A DNA stretch of 64,000 nucleotides from Ilyonectria destructans (taxonomy: Eukaryota; Ascomycota; Sordariomycetes; Hypocreales; Nectriaceae), in contig JAHEWK010000023.1 of the NCBI GenBank assembly GCA_020740775.1, positions 372,001 to 436,000 on the forward strand, read 5' to 3'. A program made the position numbers and the translations under genes. The notes beneath the pieces are model-generated. The model was not told where the DNA came from, did not search any database, and saw nothing but the letters and a program-made list of their open reading frames with translations. Below, one piece after another: positions 11,165 to 22,867 of this stretch (position 1 is the stretch's first letter; the number at the start of each line of letters is the position of its first letter).

Positions 11165-11351
11165 TGTGAACGGCCTCTAGTAACTGTATTCCAGCTATCT
11201 AGTCCAGGATGCTATTTACATCAAAGATGAAGAAGAAAGAAAGAAATTCCTAAGTGCCCCTGAGCTGTGGAATGATTTCCCATCCCTGGCGCGCACGAGC
11301 CAAGTACGTCTTGCGGCACAGCCGCAAGGATATGGGCCCTGGCCCGTGACA
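11165..11351 (-). repeat. 5' LTR of the Ty3 element
   Basis: 187 bp, TG...CA ends, pairs with 5981-6167. It contains the ATCTTTGATGTA segment complementary to the adjacent primer binding site. Confidence 0.9.
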
Positions 11352-14300
11352 CTAATGACTACTCAAAAGATGTAGGAGACTGGATCTTCAGCCAGGTTAC
11401 ATACTGAGGCAGTTGAACGAGACGAGTTAGGAAGTCCAACAGCGGAGGGGCTATACTTAATGCAGTAATTAGGACGGGGCCCCGTCCAGTTTTATATGGA
11501 CGGGTACGTACCCGTCCCCCTATTGATTGCCGTCCTCCGGGCTGCCGGAGCACGGACCAGCCTGGACGTGACAAAAGTAGTGTGCGAAGCCTCCTTCATA
11601 CAGCCAGGCGCAGCGCGGGCTGCACGGACGCTGGACTATCGCTAGATTTATGGGACACAGCCAAGTCACACCCCTAGGAGGCTATTTCCGGCTTTTCCGT
11701 CGTTGCATAGCACCCTTGCATCCGGGTGATCTGTGAGGTCACCTTGAACGACGATCGCGGTCTCCGACTTGTTGAGGGACAGCGCTCCGCGTATCGGATT
11801 TCCCCGCTCTTGTTGCCCCGGACGCCATAAGTTAGATCCTACCCCTGGCCACCCCTGGCTGCAGATCTCCGAAGTCCAGACCACTAGTTAGGAAAGAACC
11901 AAAGCCGAATCCCTCCGTTGATACTTGACCAGCTTCAATATTCTCTCACCAGGGCCAGTATGGCGCCGACGCGAGGCTAGGTCTGACTACTGTTTGACCG
12001 CCTGCAAGCCCAGGATTTTTGGGCATGCATGCGTACCTATGAGTCATGGGAGAGTTACACCGACCAGAAAATCAACATCTGGTTCCCTTTCGGTGGATTG
12101 TCTTTCGAAGAAAACTTTTGTTATGGTGGAGAAAACCAGTACACATACACACACACACAATTTATTAATGCCCGGCGGCTACGCCAAAAGGGCACGCATT
12201 ACTAATGTACATATCCATTTTCTCCATTATGTCGTAATCTCCTTGAGCCCGTACAGCTTCCACTTCTGGCTTATGTCCTCCTTCATCTGTCAAGCCACGG
12301 ATGCCGATAAGCCCGGATGCCAGGGTAATGGGACGGGTCACACTTTGAGCTAACTCTCTGGAGTCCACGACATCCGTAAGGAAGGGAGGGTACCACGGAT
12401 GTGTGGCTAATCCTGGCATCGTTGAAGGCGTCCAATAGGAGTGCATTGACGCTTCACCTTGATATACTTGGTGGGAGTCGGTTGCCTCTCCTCTCTTTTC
12501 TCTTCTTTCTTTTCTTGCACCCCACATCAGGGAGCGGCCACCTCTGTCGCGCGTTGCTGACGAGGCAAGAACCTAACCTGTCATAGAGGGCTAGAAAACG
12601 TTGATTACTCCAATGATATGGCACGACTGAGCGCCGAGACAACCATCATGGCTGTTGCCTCACTTTCTCGACCCTGTCTGGATGGCCTGGATCAGCGAGC
12701 AAGGTTCTTCACGGGAGGCACATCGTGCTGGAGTATGACTGAAGCCACGAACCGCAACCCAAAATCTGAGAGCAGATCCCTCTCCTTGTGTCTCATTGTA
12801 CCCACTGTGAGAAGGATCAAGGTTGGGAGAAGACGGAGATGTGTTTTAAGCTCGGGCCTCAGGCTGTTATGAGAGCAGGGATTTTTGGACCCAAGGTTAC
12901 CCCAGGCCACTCTACCAGGCTTCCAATCAAAGCGCGTATATTCCCGCTCTCGAACTATCGAAAGCGGAGTAGCCTAAAGCTAATGGCGCTGTAGTGGGTC
13001 TAGATCCCCTGATGGCAAAAGTCGCAAATTCCTCTCGAGTCACATGGACTGTCAGGGCACAGGGGACCAAAGACTGCGGCTAACTTGCGCAGCAGGGCGT
13101 ACTGTTGAGGCCTTCCCGGCATCGTCTCTGCGATGGCCGGCAGCTTGGCCAGCTCTCGTCGTCGCTGCTGCTGGCGGAAAGAGGGCGTTATTTCTCCGAG
13201 GTAGGTCAGAGGGCTGCTATCCAGTATTGCCTAGTATGCGAGGTTGTTCCTGTGTGGGAGCCGGCCCCGGCGCGGCCATATCGCGCCGGGGGCAGTGCCG
13301 GAAGGATCCCTCAGGGGCTTGTTAAGGGAATTGCGGAAAAGTGGGCGAGGACACTAACACTAGGTGCCAAGCAAAAAGCAATCAAGGGGAAGGTGTTCTG
13401 GGAAGAGAGGGGGACAGAAGGGAGCAACCAACAACATCAGTTCTCAGGAGACCATATCAGGGGTCTGCATCGTAATGATGCAGATGTCGAGAAAATTAGC
13501 CTTCTTTCCTCACTTTTCTCAAGTGCGCCATTGCCAAAAACACCAATTGTTGTTGCCGCTAACACCTCAGCGGGACGGGACACCGGTTTAGCCGGAATCT
13601 TGAACAGGCACTAAAGTGAGGCCATCTCCAAACAGGGTTACCGGTCCCAGCCCCTCCTGTGTCGTCCGGGGATGGTGGAACTTGGCTGAAGACCCTTGCA
13701 AGGGAGGATTTAGATCCCCATCACATGAATCCGAGAGAATAGTTGTTGGGAGTTCACATGCATGAACATAATATGGGGATATCAAGGGGTGCAGAAGGAC
13801 GATATGTAAAACAGGTCACCGAATTTTTAACATTCCAAGGCCATTCTACTTTTAACAGTGAAAAGTTGGAATTCCAAATTGGTACATCATACGAGCCGAT
13901 CTGTTGGTCGCCGGTTTTATTATCTCAGTTCCCTAGAATGCTTACTTTTTATACTACCCTCCTGAGACTCCTGCATAACTAGCTCTGAATCCACACAACA
14001 TGGCGGTTTCGGTTCACATTCAGCCGTTCTCCCCGTTACGGGCATAAAAGCCACAGGAAAAGCCACAGGAAACCGAAGTCACTCGATTGCCCGATGCTCG
14101 GACCCATTGGGGACCGGGTCTTCATTCCTTAACAATGTGACGCTTTGTCCTCTTGTTCCAAGCCAGAATTGTCTGTGTCTTGCCAGTGCTGCGATAATGG
14201 TCGCCAGCGGTGTTGCAACAGGCGTGCCCGATCGAGGGCCAGCTCTAATCAATGTTCTGTGACCGTTGATGGCTTTGTCGCTGGTTATGGCAATTATTAG

Positions 14301-14468
14301 GGTCGTTATTCGCACGAGAAATCACATGTTTGGCTGAGACGACTTCTTCATGATGTTTTCCATGGTACGTCTCCGCTGGATGAGCGACTAGCACCGACTA
14401 AGTCAGAGACCAGTTCTGCCTCATCGGGTGGAGCGGTTACCCTAACGATTTACGCTCTGCACGGCGGT
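11352..14468. other. Long stretch without a recognised gene
   Basis: Several frames of 60-170 codons exist (for example 12165-12527 minus and 13105-13614 plus). None shows a recognisable motif, consistent splice signals or convincing coding bias. A short CA repeat lies near 12145. It may hold highly decayed repeats. Confidence 0.45.
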
Positions 14469-15398
14469 GTGCAGCACATCGAGGGCCTTCAGAAATCCGG
14501 TCTAGATAACCTGTCTTTGGTGTTGTTCCTGAACTGGTTGAGCCAGGTCTTTGGAATCAAGGACGTTGCTGCTGGAAAGATTTCTGTTTCAGCATTGCTC
14601 CTTGCCATTATCGAGTTGACGAACATGCGATGGCAGCGGATATACTTGTGGTCTGTCACAATTGTCCTGGCAACCCTTGTCGCCGTTTCTTGTTCCATCT
14701 TGACCTTCGCGCAATGCATGCCCGCCAATGCTCTTTGGGATATGAGCGTTCAGGGGAAGTGCATCAATATCTATGTTATGTCTGGCTATGGAACGTTTAC
14801 TGGATGTAAGTTGTCCTCTTCCCAGGACCTTAGGACCCTTTCTAACAGCCTTGAAGCATTCAATACTTTCGCCGATGCTAGCTTGGTCATCATTCCAGCA
14901 ACAATCTTCTGGAAACTCAATAGCAGCCCCATGGAGAAGATGCAACTCACCATCGTCTTTGGACTGAACATCCTGACGTCCATCTACTCTGGCCTCAAGA
15001 CACAATACCTAGTGGAGTTGTCCAATCGTATTGACTAGACTGAGGCAATCTATGACATATTTGTCTAAGTTACTGCTGAACTCTTCCTGATGATTGTCTG
15101 CGGTACTATCCCAGCCCTCCATCCCGTCCTTCGCTTTATACGACACGCCCTCGGAATCTTGCAGAGCAAAGTTTCGATTTCTCAGTCGCGCAAGACAGCG
15201 ACGAAACTCTCATCCGGAGAAGATACGGAGTTATCGTCTCTTACTCACATGCGCATCAGAACAAAGACCACCGTTGAACGAGGTCCAATGAGAGAGAATG
15301 AGGGTTCCGATCCGCTCGTTGACGGCACGTCCCCACGTGGCTCGGATGTAAAGGTGGAGATGGCATATGATGTAAAGCATGACCCCTATTACAAGTAG
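14469..15398 (+). pseudogene. Fungal rhodopsin-domain (PTH11/SAT4-like) integral membrane protein, broken
   Basis: The frame reads through several hydrophobic helices characteristic of the fungal rhodopsin domain: RWQRIYLWSVTIVLATLVAV, a CMPANALWD loop, FNTFADASLVIIPATIFWKL, then QLTIVFGLNILTSIYSGLKT. An in-phase 51-bp intron fits 14806-14856. After NRID the same frame hits TAG at 15036, then DIFV-TAA, then continues into the last helix and a hydrophilic tail (ELFLMIVCGTIPALHPVLRF to KHDPYYK). Family members have Trp at both stop sites (W-TEAIYDIFV-W), so TGG became TAG and TAA. The 5' end is unclear; open sequence extends upstream of the first ATG and resembles the preceding helix. Function of the family is poorly known. 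Confidence 0.72.
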
Positions 15399-15631
15399 GG
15401 ACTAGGTTAAAAGTTTGGGAATCTTCTTGTATCTTTGCTTTGGGAATATGATTGGTATTTGGGATTATAGAGATATAGAGTAGCAACTACAGCAACAAAA
15501 AGTGACAATCTTAGCTTGTGTGTAAATATGTAACGTGGTTCACATGCGAGCGGAACACACGGGTGAGCGGAACACTTTCATGGGTCCCCTCCCCTTCTAC
15601 CTTCAACAACACATTTCTTCCACAACATAAA

Positions 15632-16816
15632 ATGGAAACAGTTTCTAGAGAGTCCAGGCTTATTCTTGCCCTTAAAGCTCTTGAAGAAGATAAAAAGCTT
15701 ACTCTCAGACGCGCAGCTAAGATCTATAGTGTACCGCTAACGACGCTACACCACCGACGCGCTGGACGAGTATCACGACGCGATAGCTTTGCCAATTCGA
15801 AGAAATTGACCGACCTAGAGGAATTGGCCATTATTCAATATATTCTCGACCTGGATTCGAAAGGGTTCCCTCCGCGACGCTCTGGTGTGGAAGATATGGC
15901 CAACAGACTGCTCGCCGAGCGCGACGCGCCACGCGTCGGCGTGAGCTGGGCCGCAATCTTCATCAAACGTCGCCCAGAGCTCACCACGCGTTTTAATCGT
16001 AAATACGACTACCAGAGGGCTTTGTGCGAAGATCCCAATGCGATTCGCGCATGGTTTGCTCTTGTGCGCAACACAATGGTGAAGTACGGCATCCCGGAGG
16101 CGGATACCTACAACTTTGACGAGACTGGGTTTATGATGGGCATTATCGCAACCATAATGGTCGTTACAAGCGCCGAACGCCAGGGAAAAGCAAAATCGAA
16201 GCAGCTTGGTAATCGGGATTGGGCTACTGTGATCCAGGCTATCAATGCGCTTGGTTGGTCGATCCTGCCATTCATCATTGTAAAGGGGAAGAATCACCTT
16301 ACTCCCTGGTACGAAAACAGCTCATTGCCGAAAGATTGGGTTATTGCAACAACTGAAAATGGCTGGACAACAAACGAGAAAGGTATGGATTGGATTCGGC
16401 ATTTCAACAAGCATACAAAGTCGCGTACTGTTGGTAAATACCGGCTCCTAGTCCTTGACGGCCACGAGAGCCACCACTCGACCGACTTTGAGCTCTACTG
16501 CAAGGAGAACGACATTATTACGGTTTGTATGCCTCCCCATTCCTCTCACCTCCTCCAGCCTCTCGATGTTGGTTGTTTCGGCCCGCTCAAGGCAGCGTAT
16601 GGGAAGCAAATTGAGGCATTGATGCGGGCCAATATCACACACATCACTAAGGAGGATTTCCTTCCTGCGTTTTGCACTCCCCACCATATAGCTATGACGG
16701 AAGAAAATATCCGGGGGGGTTTTCGAGGTGCTGGACTTGTTCCTTTTGATGCTGAAAGGGTGATTTCTCGCCTTGATCTACATATCCGGACCCCAACACC
16801 ATCGACTCACGGCTAG
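15632..16816 (+). CDS. Fot1/pogo-family transposase (catalytic part)
   Basis: 394 codons from the first ATG after the TIR. The N-terminal Psq/CENP-B-like helix-turn-helix (RRAAKIYSVPLTTLHHR) is followed by the DDE_1 core: YNFDETGFMMG (first D), LLVLDGHESH (second D) and PPHSSHLLQPLDVGCFGPLK (third D). All three catalytic acids are present. The frame ends at TAG after TPSTHG, earlier than related transposases, which continue with a PWVSKTPNNP segment and a coiled tail. That tail is still readable downstream in another frame, so this product is probably C-terminally truncated. Confidence 0.88.
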   Translation: METVSRESRLILALKALEEDKKLTLRRAAKIYSVPLTTLHHRRAGRVSRRDSFANSKKLTDLEELAIIQYILDLDSKGFPPRRSGVEDMANRLLAERDAPRVGVSWAAIFIKRRPELTTRFNRKYDYQRALCEDPNAIRAWFALVRNTMVKYGIPEADTYNFDETGFMMGIIATIMVVTSAERQGKAKSKQLGNRDWATVIQAINALGWSILPFIIVKGKNHLTPWYENSSLPKDWVIATTENGWTTNEKGMDWIRHFNKHTKSRTVGKYRLLVLDGHESHHSTDFELYCKENDIITVCMPPHSSHLLQPLDVGCFGPLKAAYGKQIEALMRANITHITKEDFLPAFCTPHHIAMTEENIRGGFRGAGLVPFDAERVISRLDLHIRTPTPSTHG

Positions 16817-17286
16817 GAAGCTCCCACACCTGGATTTCTAAGACACCAAACAACCCAATCGAGGCCTCTTCACAGTCTACTTTCATAAAGAAGTGAATCT
16901 CCCAGCATCAAAATAGCTCGCCAACACACATTATCTCTGCAGTTGATCAGTTTGCTAAGGGTTCGCTAGCAATAATGCACAAGATGGCCTTGATGCAGTC
17001 TGAGATCCGGGACCTCCGAGCCGCCAACGAGGCGCTTAGTAAACGCCGGAGGGCAAAGAAAACTCGTCTGCTGGAAGGAGGAACGCTTTCTATACAGGAG
17101 GGCTAGGATTTGCAGGACCGGCTTGATCTTGTACAGCAGATAAAACAGGAAACGCAGGCTTGGGGGGGTCGGAAGCCGAGGGTAAAAACACGTGCGCGGC
17201 GCTGTGGCAACTGCGGTGAGACTGGTCACAATACGCGTACGTGTCAAATTGTAAAAGAAGCCTCTGAAGAAGAGGATTCTAAGTAG
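16817..17286 (+). pseudogene. Detached C-terminal tail of the pogo transposase with CCHC knuckle
   Basis: Shifted relative to the main frame, this reads WISKTPNNPIEASSQS, a TGA (Arg expected), AVDQFAKG, a coiled segment (SEIRDLRAANEALSKRRRAKK), a TAG (Gln expected), and a zinc knuckle CGNCGETGHNTRTC before its own stop. The same tail is found in the relics at 53340-53908 and 53930-54375, which supports the assignment. Confidence 0.75.
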
Positions 17287-17395
17287 TTTCAATTGATTTC
17301 GGGTGTTGTGGTGGAATTGTTGCGTTGTTTATGATGTTAACCCATGAAAAGTGTTCCGCTCGCCCGTGTGTTCCGCTCGCATGTGAACCACGTTA

Positions 17396-18549
17396 TTTAT
17401 TTCATCAATCTCCCGCTCCAGGTCCTAATAAGATAAATACCAGGGACCACTCGACCGTTTCCACACCGTTCGGCGATATCTCTTCCCTTTCTATGAAGTC
17501 GTCTCCCATTTCAATGCGTGTTACAGTACTGATCCAGCCCTTGAGTAACAAGTAGTAATTAAACTGACCACCTAAGGTCTCTAGTATGGACACCATCAGT
17601 CCGGCACCCATCGAGCGAATATTCTCGTTGAAAGCAGTTTGGTTCGGGTAGAAGGAGCAAATGCAGAGATGTCGTGCTCGATTACTGGCTGAAGCATGTC
17701 ATGGAGAATAAGGTCCCGGTAGGCACGCTCAACGGCACTGAAGCCAAGACGTATCGGAAATTCACGAATGCGGGCGACGGCACTCAGAACATGGGATTTG
17801 CTGGTTGTACTCGAGAAGGAATAAAGAAGCCCGCCCAGAGTGCTTAAAATAAGACATCTGGTTTCCCTCTCTTCTGCAGGAGGGAACCTAAAACCTCCTG
17901 CAGTATCTTAGTTATTCTCGATCGCATTTTCTGGGTCTGCATGCCTGGCGGGTTTTGGGCTCAAAATGTTATTTGCTGCATTGCTACGCTAGAGGGCTCG
18001 ATCAGACCACTTGCGCAAGGAGCCTGTCAGCTCTGGGCCTCCTCATCACCCGCCATAAATCCTCCAGTTGGCGAACTCGACAATTCATCAGTTGCGATGC
18101 CGACTGCAGTTGTGGCGCGACCGCATGGCCAGCACCGACTTGTGTCATCCCCGGATTGGACGTAGGATAAGCCACGCTGAAGTGTCTTCTTTTTTTGCGA
18201 TGGGGGGAGGGGTTATGTATGACCGCCAAGCCGCTGGTGGCGTTCGTTGGGCGACACACGACCTGCCTATAACGACGCGGCGGAGATGAAAGGCTACCAC
18301 CAATTCGCCAAACTCGGCCTTTGTTCGGCGCTTCACGCATTCAGCTCCGCGACTTACTGACATTGAATGGGAGGTGGGACGCGGATACCGTACGCTAAGG
18401 CTTAAACTATTGGCTTTGACCTAAACTCGCCGATCTTGCAAGGGGATGGGATCCGCTGCGGCCGGCCGCATTACTGCAGTAGTTGTCATGAGGTTCCGCG
18501 GCGCCACAACTGATTTGTTCAGCAGAATGCATCGCCGCCTGTACGAAAG
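17396..18549. other. Intergenic, no gene seen
   Basis: Only short overlapping frames on both strands around 17940-18370 with no recognisable domain. Confidence 0.5.
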
Positions 18550-18551
18550 TA

Positions 18552-19142
18552 CCCGTTGGCTCATGTGAGGCGATGATCCAACCTAGCAAGCTAGGTTGGC
18601 CACAAAATTGCGGGACTGCCACAAAAGTGCGGGACAAACATGTCCCCGCACAATTTGTATATAAATCTGTTAAGGTGGCATTTCTTTTTACTTTAATCTA
18701 GTTTTTCTAGCTTTATATAAGAGATAAAATATAAGATACTAGTATTTTTATATACCTTAAGCACTTAGGTATTTTATTTATTAAGTTTTATTGTTTCTTC
18801 TTTAGAAATTGATTTTTAATATAATTTAATTCTTTTTTCTTCTAAGAAATAAATTCTTTAAAAAATCTAAAATCACACCTAACTTTTACCTTTAATTTTA
18901 TAATATCTAGTAGAGATACTAAGTTAAAATTAGTATTTTTAAAAAGCTCTTTTTTTTAGTCTCTTTCAATATTTTTTAATACTATTTTACTTTAAAGTTG
19001 AGTTTTATATAAATTTATAAAAACTGCCTAATTTTGGTGCAGTTGCTAACGTTCAAGTGTCCCGCAATTTTGTGGCAGTCCCGCAATTTTGTGGCCAACC
19101 TAGCTTGCTAGGTTGGATCATCGCCTCACATGAGCCAACGGG
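18552..19142. mobile_element. TA-flanked MITE with structured TIRs and AT-rich core
   Basis: 591 bp flanked by TA. The inverted ends, about 88 bp long, begin CCCGTTGGCTCATGTGAGG. Each end contains a 10-bp-stem palindrome (CCAACCTAGC, AA loop, GCTAGGTTGG) followed by two direct 19-bp units of the form GCCACAAAAnTGCGGGACn. The roughly 380-bp core (about 18650-19035) is almost only A and T and has no coding frame. The same terminal architecture is seen at 55369-55699. Confidence 0.88.
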
Positions 19143-21596
19143 TAGTAACAGAAACCAATCCCAAAAACAAATTGCCGCATGTCTCCAAACATGCAGCCCC
19201 AGAGATACGCATCTGGGCATAGGCAGGAGCCAATCCAATCCGCACATCTCGCGTCAGCTTGAACGGACCCTACCCATCCACAGATTGTGTCTGGCTTTGC
19301 AAGGGTCACTCTAATTTGATGCCTGGGATACTTTCGCGTTCGGAGGAGTATCACGCTACCACTGAGCTCGCCAACGAACCTCAACCTATACATGTTTTGT
19401 TCGTCTCATAACGACGGGAGTTTCTTATGTACCCTCTTTATGTTCCTGTCTGACAGCGCCATCACAGTTTCGCGAAGGACTCGGGCTAGCGGCTAGAACA
19501 GTTCAGACCCCTCGTGATCCACCGTCAGCATCCACGGCGCTTCTATCCTTAAAAAGTTCCCCTCAAATCCGATGACTCGTCAATAGCGAAGTATCAAAGA
19601 CATTGACCAAATGGGAAAGGAGCAGAACGGCATCGTTGGGGGGATCTAGCGGGCCGTCACGGGCCAGAGCCGGGGCCAGAGACGAGACCATGACGTTGCA
19701 GCATCGGTGGCTTGAGATAGTCTGAGTCGAGCTCGAATCGTGAGAGAGAAGAGGTCGCGGAGAGGTCCAAGCCCATTCGGAAGCTGAGTGCGATGGATCT
19801 AGCGGAGGGATCCGATCCCGATCTGATAGGTACTGGGGACACGAGAGGTGTATCGGAGATGCATATGGGCTACGGATAAAATCGGGCTACAATCTCAAGC
19901 CCTCGCGAACAGGGGCACAAGCTGATGGCGTCTGTGGCGAAGGGTTTTGTTTGATGTCAGGGGAGCTATCGGTTAGTCTTGCGATCAAGCTGCGCACTAG
20001 ATACGTGGTCTAGCGGCTTTCGCCGCCGCCGTCTCATCGATCCAGGCGCACCACGGGATAATGGGGTAGGTAGGGAGACTCGATAGTGTCCTGTGGGAGG
20101 TGATGTTTTTGCCTGGGGGCTGATGGGTGATGTGGGAGGTGGACGCAAAGGGGGGGGGGCAGAAGTTGGATCCGAGGAGATGTGTGTGTGTGTGTGTTTG
20201 AGATGTCCGAGGGTCCTTAGGGGTCTTAGGGTCTGACTAGGATCTTTTTGGATAGCACGCGCGCAAAAAAGCAAGAGAAGCAAGAGATATTGTGATGTGA
20301 GACAAGGCTGGGCCTGGGGCGAGGTCATCGGTGAGGAGGCGGAAGAGGGGGAAATGTGAGATGACCGATTTGTCGATGTCACGGCATGGCTTGGGGAAGA
20401 GGGAGGAGAGGTCAAAGGAAGATAGAGAGTGGTCCGGAGAATTGGGAAGGTTCTGGCGATGGCGTTGGGTGTACCCGACACTTTGCTTGAGTGAGGGTGA
20501 GATTTGTCGATCTAGATATTCATCTCCGGGGCTCAAGTAGTGGTGATAGTGTAAATAGATATGGAGTTTAGTTGGTGTCGGAAACCGGAGTCCGGAGCAC
20601 TGACCGGGGTGACATGCACAATGGCCGATAGGAGGATGGGCGCTGGAGGGAATGCAACGAACTAGAGTGCAGCGATGCATTTTTGATCGACGCAGGAAAA
20701 GACGAAAGGCGGGGGCTTTGGGGCTCGACCATCTTTGGCAGTTGGAAGCACCCCGGTACTGTATCGGGCCGGATCTGGCACTTTGTTGCCATTAGCTAGT
20801 ACTATACACTGGGTACTCTTAGGGTCCCCGCCATCGACAAATCACGGGCAGCGCCGAGCGCAAAGGCCCCCCGAGTCCTTTGGCGATGGGTCCCGGCGGG
20901 GGCGGGCTCTTTGCTGGACCCCAACTGGTCCGGCAAAAGCTCCAGCGCGATTTAGACACAAGGTGCAAACGAACCAAGACACAAGCGACAAGTCATTCAC
21001 GGGTCAGAGACGCAGTCAGTGACTCTTCTCACTCTTAACTCTGTCACCTTTGGTCACAGGGAGTCGGCGAGGGAACTAACAGAAACAGAAAAAGAAAAAC
21101 AAGATGAGTTTAAAAAGAAAAGAAGAGACAAACTCTCCCGCCTGTTCCGGGCACACAAGATAGTTGCCGAGTCGTTGGCCGGCGGTTTAGTGGCTTGCGC
21201 TTCATTCATCTTAAAGGACAATTCCCTCAGAATATCTCGCCTCTGTCCAGATCTATGGCCTTGAATTGCACCGAATCGTCAGTGATACTTACCAGACCCC
21301 ACTGGGAAGCGGCTGCCTCTAGAGAACATTTATCTGAACTCCTAAACCAAAGCCGCTGAGGCTGAGGCGTACATATTTGTCTTGCCCCAGTTATACTTAA
21401 ACGCCCTCCGCCCTCACAGTATATCGGCACAAAACTCCCCTTCCAACCTCAACAAACAATAGCTATATCAGAATCCGTTCTTCTCGCCAAATCCCCTCGA
21501 AACTCCCACCATACCCACAGCAACCCCCGTCGTCCGACCTCAGCCGTCTTCCTCACCGGTTGCCCGCATCCTGCCTCGGATGTCAGTATCTCCAAA
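19143..21596. other. Long upstream region of the GATA factor, low-complexity
   Basis: No supported gene. Purine-rich stretches and a GT microsatellite near 20180-20196 generate long minus-strand Ser/Pro/Thr-rich frames (19966-20481, 20237-20680) that look like composition artefacts. The last few hundred bases before 21597 are probably promoter and 5' leader. Confidence 0.45.
19305..19379 (-). other. Degenerate tRNA-like sequence
   Basis: The minus strand reads a D-arm-like GAGCTCAGTGGTAGCG (A-box like). Then GATACT and AGTATC can pair around a 14-nt loop. A weak B-box-like GGCATCAAATTAGAG follows. The 5' and 3' acceptor strands do not pair, so this is not a functional tRNA. A tRNA pseudogene or SINE head is possible. 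Confidence 0.25.
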
Positions 21597-22867
21597 ATGA
21601 TCTCCTGGGTGGAGCCCCAAAAGCCGATCGACAACGACGAATGTTCGAATCGCCAATCGCTGCCATCTATCCCCGAATTCATCTCAGGCGCCAAGCCCTC
21701 TTCCTATCCTCCCACACCATCCTCTAGCATGCAGCCTGACACCATCCTACCTTCGCCTTTCGCACCTGCTCCTCGTCCATACCCCGAAGCTGAGAAGCAC
21801 TCGTCTCCCCAAACTCCGCATTCGGCTTTGTCATTTTCTCACCGACAGGATGCTTTGCCGACCTCAGACGCGCCGAGGCCCCCTTTCAGCAATCTTCCAT
21901 CTCTACCACCAGCCTCAGACCGACGCCCGAACCCGTTTTCAAAGCCAGACTTACCTCTTCCACATCACGTTCCCGAGCAGCAAAAGCCTCCTCAGCCTTC
22001 TCACCCATTCAACGGAGTGTATGCGCACCCCCCACCGCCACCAGCTCTGGTATCCTATCGGCAGGATCAACTACCTCCTGATCAGATGCCACTACCTGCG
22101 TATTCAATTTCCACTCAACACGCTATTCCACCCCCTGCTCCGAGGCGGTACGACCTCAGACCAGTGCCTCATGCTGAGGAGGAAGATTACCCTGCTCGAG
22201 CCAGATACGATGCCACGATTAATGGACACTTCGAGAGCTGGACCTATCAGGACTCGCTGAGCCGGGTAAGTTTTGCCTATTTCGAACTTCGAATATGAGT
22301 TTTCGCTGATGCAGCCTAGCTCGGAACTTTGTCGGGAACGATTCTCAATTTTGCAGAGGCCTACAGCAGAATCGCCCTAGAACAGTACGGACCATACCAC
22401 GTTCCCGAAATACTACCGACAGAACGTGAAGTTAGTGGCATGCTTGGAAACGTCAACCTCACCAAGCGTTGGTTGGAGCAAGTGAGAGATCTGGTGCAGA
22501 CGTCGATACAGAACCAGAGGGCTCGTGGGAGAGCGAAAATGAAGGGCCCTTGCGAGGAAGAACATGACGTGTTAATGTCTGGAGACGGGGTGATGCCTCG
22601 ATATGACACCATTAAGTTTAAGAAGCGGCGAAAGGTAAGTTTGATGTAGTACGGTGAAGGATGCAAAGCTCACATTTTACGCAGCTCGCAGCGACCCCAG
22701 GCAGATGCCACAGCTGTAATAGGATCGACACACCCGAGTGGAGGCGCGGTCCGGACGGCCCCAAGACGCTCTGCAATGCCTGTGGCTTGCATTACGCCAA
22801 GCTGGAGAGGAAGCGACAGCTTGATGCGAGGTTAATTCGCCTGAAACCCGAAGGACTCGGGCTATGA
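21597..22867 (+). CDS. NsdD-like GATA-type zinc-finger transcription factor
   Basis: Three exons (21597-22265, 22320-22634, 22685-22867) with in-phase GT-AG introns of 54 and 50 bp give 388 residues. Residues 1-223 are Pro/Ser-rich and probably disordered. Exon 2 encodes a helical block ([14 protein letters not shown] ... [13 protein letters not shown] ... [12 protein letters not shown]) of the kind found in NsdD/SUB-1 regulators. Exon 3 carries one GATA finger near residues 336-361 with C-X2-C-X18-C-X2-C spacing ([18 protein letters not shown] ... CNACG) and a basic tail. Family members bind GATA sites in the nucleus and control sexual development and sporulation. The assignment to NsdD rather than another fungal GATA factor rests on the C-terminal finger and the preceding helical block. 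The gene looks intact. Confidence 0.9.

Larger units (their letters stand above)
5981..11351 (-). mobile_element. Ty3-type chromodomain LTR retrotransposon
   Basis: A 5371-bp element on the minus strand is bounded by two 187-bp LTRs that begin TGTCACGGGC and end GTTCACA on that strand. The internal order is PBS, gag, protease, reverse transcriptase, RNase H, integrase, chromodomain, polypurine tract. That order and the C-terminal chromodomain place it in the chromoviruses. The LTRs differ at several sites and pol has in-frame stops, so this copy is old and defective. The 5 bp flanking the two LTRs do not match (GCAGG left, CTAAT right), so no target duplication is visible. Confidence 0.93.
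15533..17393 (+). mobile_element. Fot1/pogo-type Tc1-mariner DNA transposon
   Basis: 1861 bp flanked by a TA target duplication (15531-15532 and 17394-17395). The terminal inverted repeats start ACGTGGTTCACATGCGAGCG and extend about 52 bp (15533-15584 versus 17342-17393), with one T/C mismatch and one single-base indel. Inside is a pogo-family DDE transposase whose catalytic part is open. The boundary call rests on the TIRs and the TA pair. Confidence 0.93.

Noticed and set aside
12165..12527. 120-codon minus-strand frame
   Set aside because: Composition is passable but no family or neighbouring exon could be recognised.
19966..20680. Two overlapping minus-strand Ser/Pro/Thr-rich frames
   Set aside because: Purine-rich low-complexity DNA and a GT repeat explain them; no domain or conserved block.
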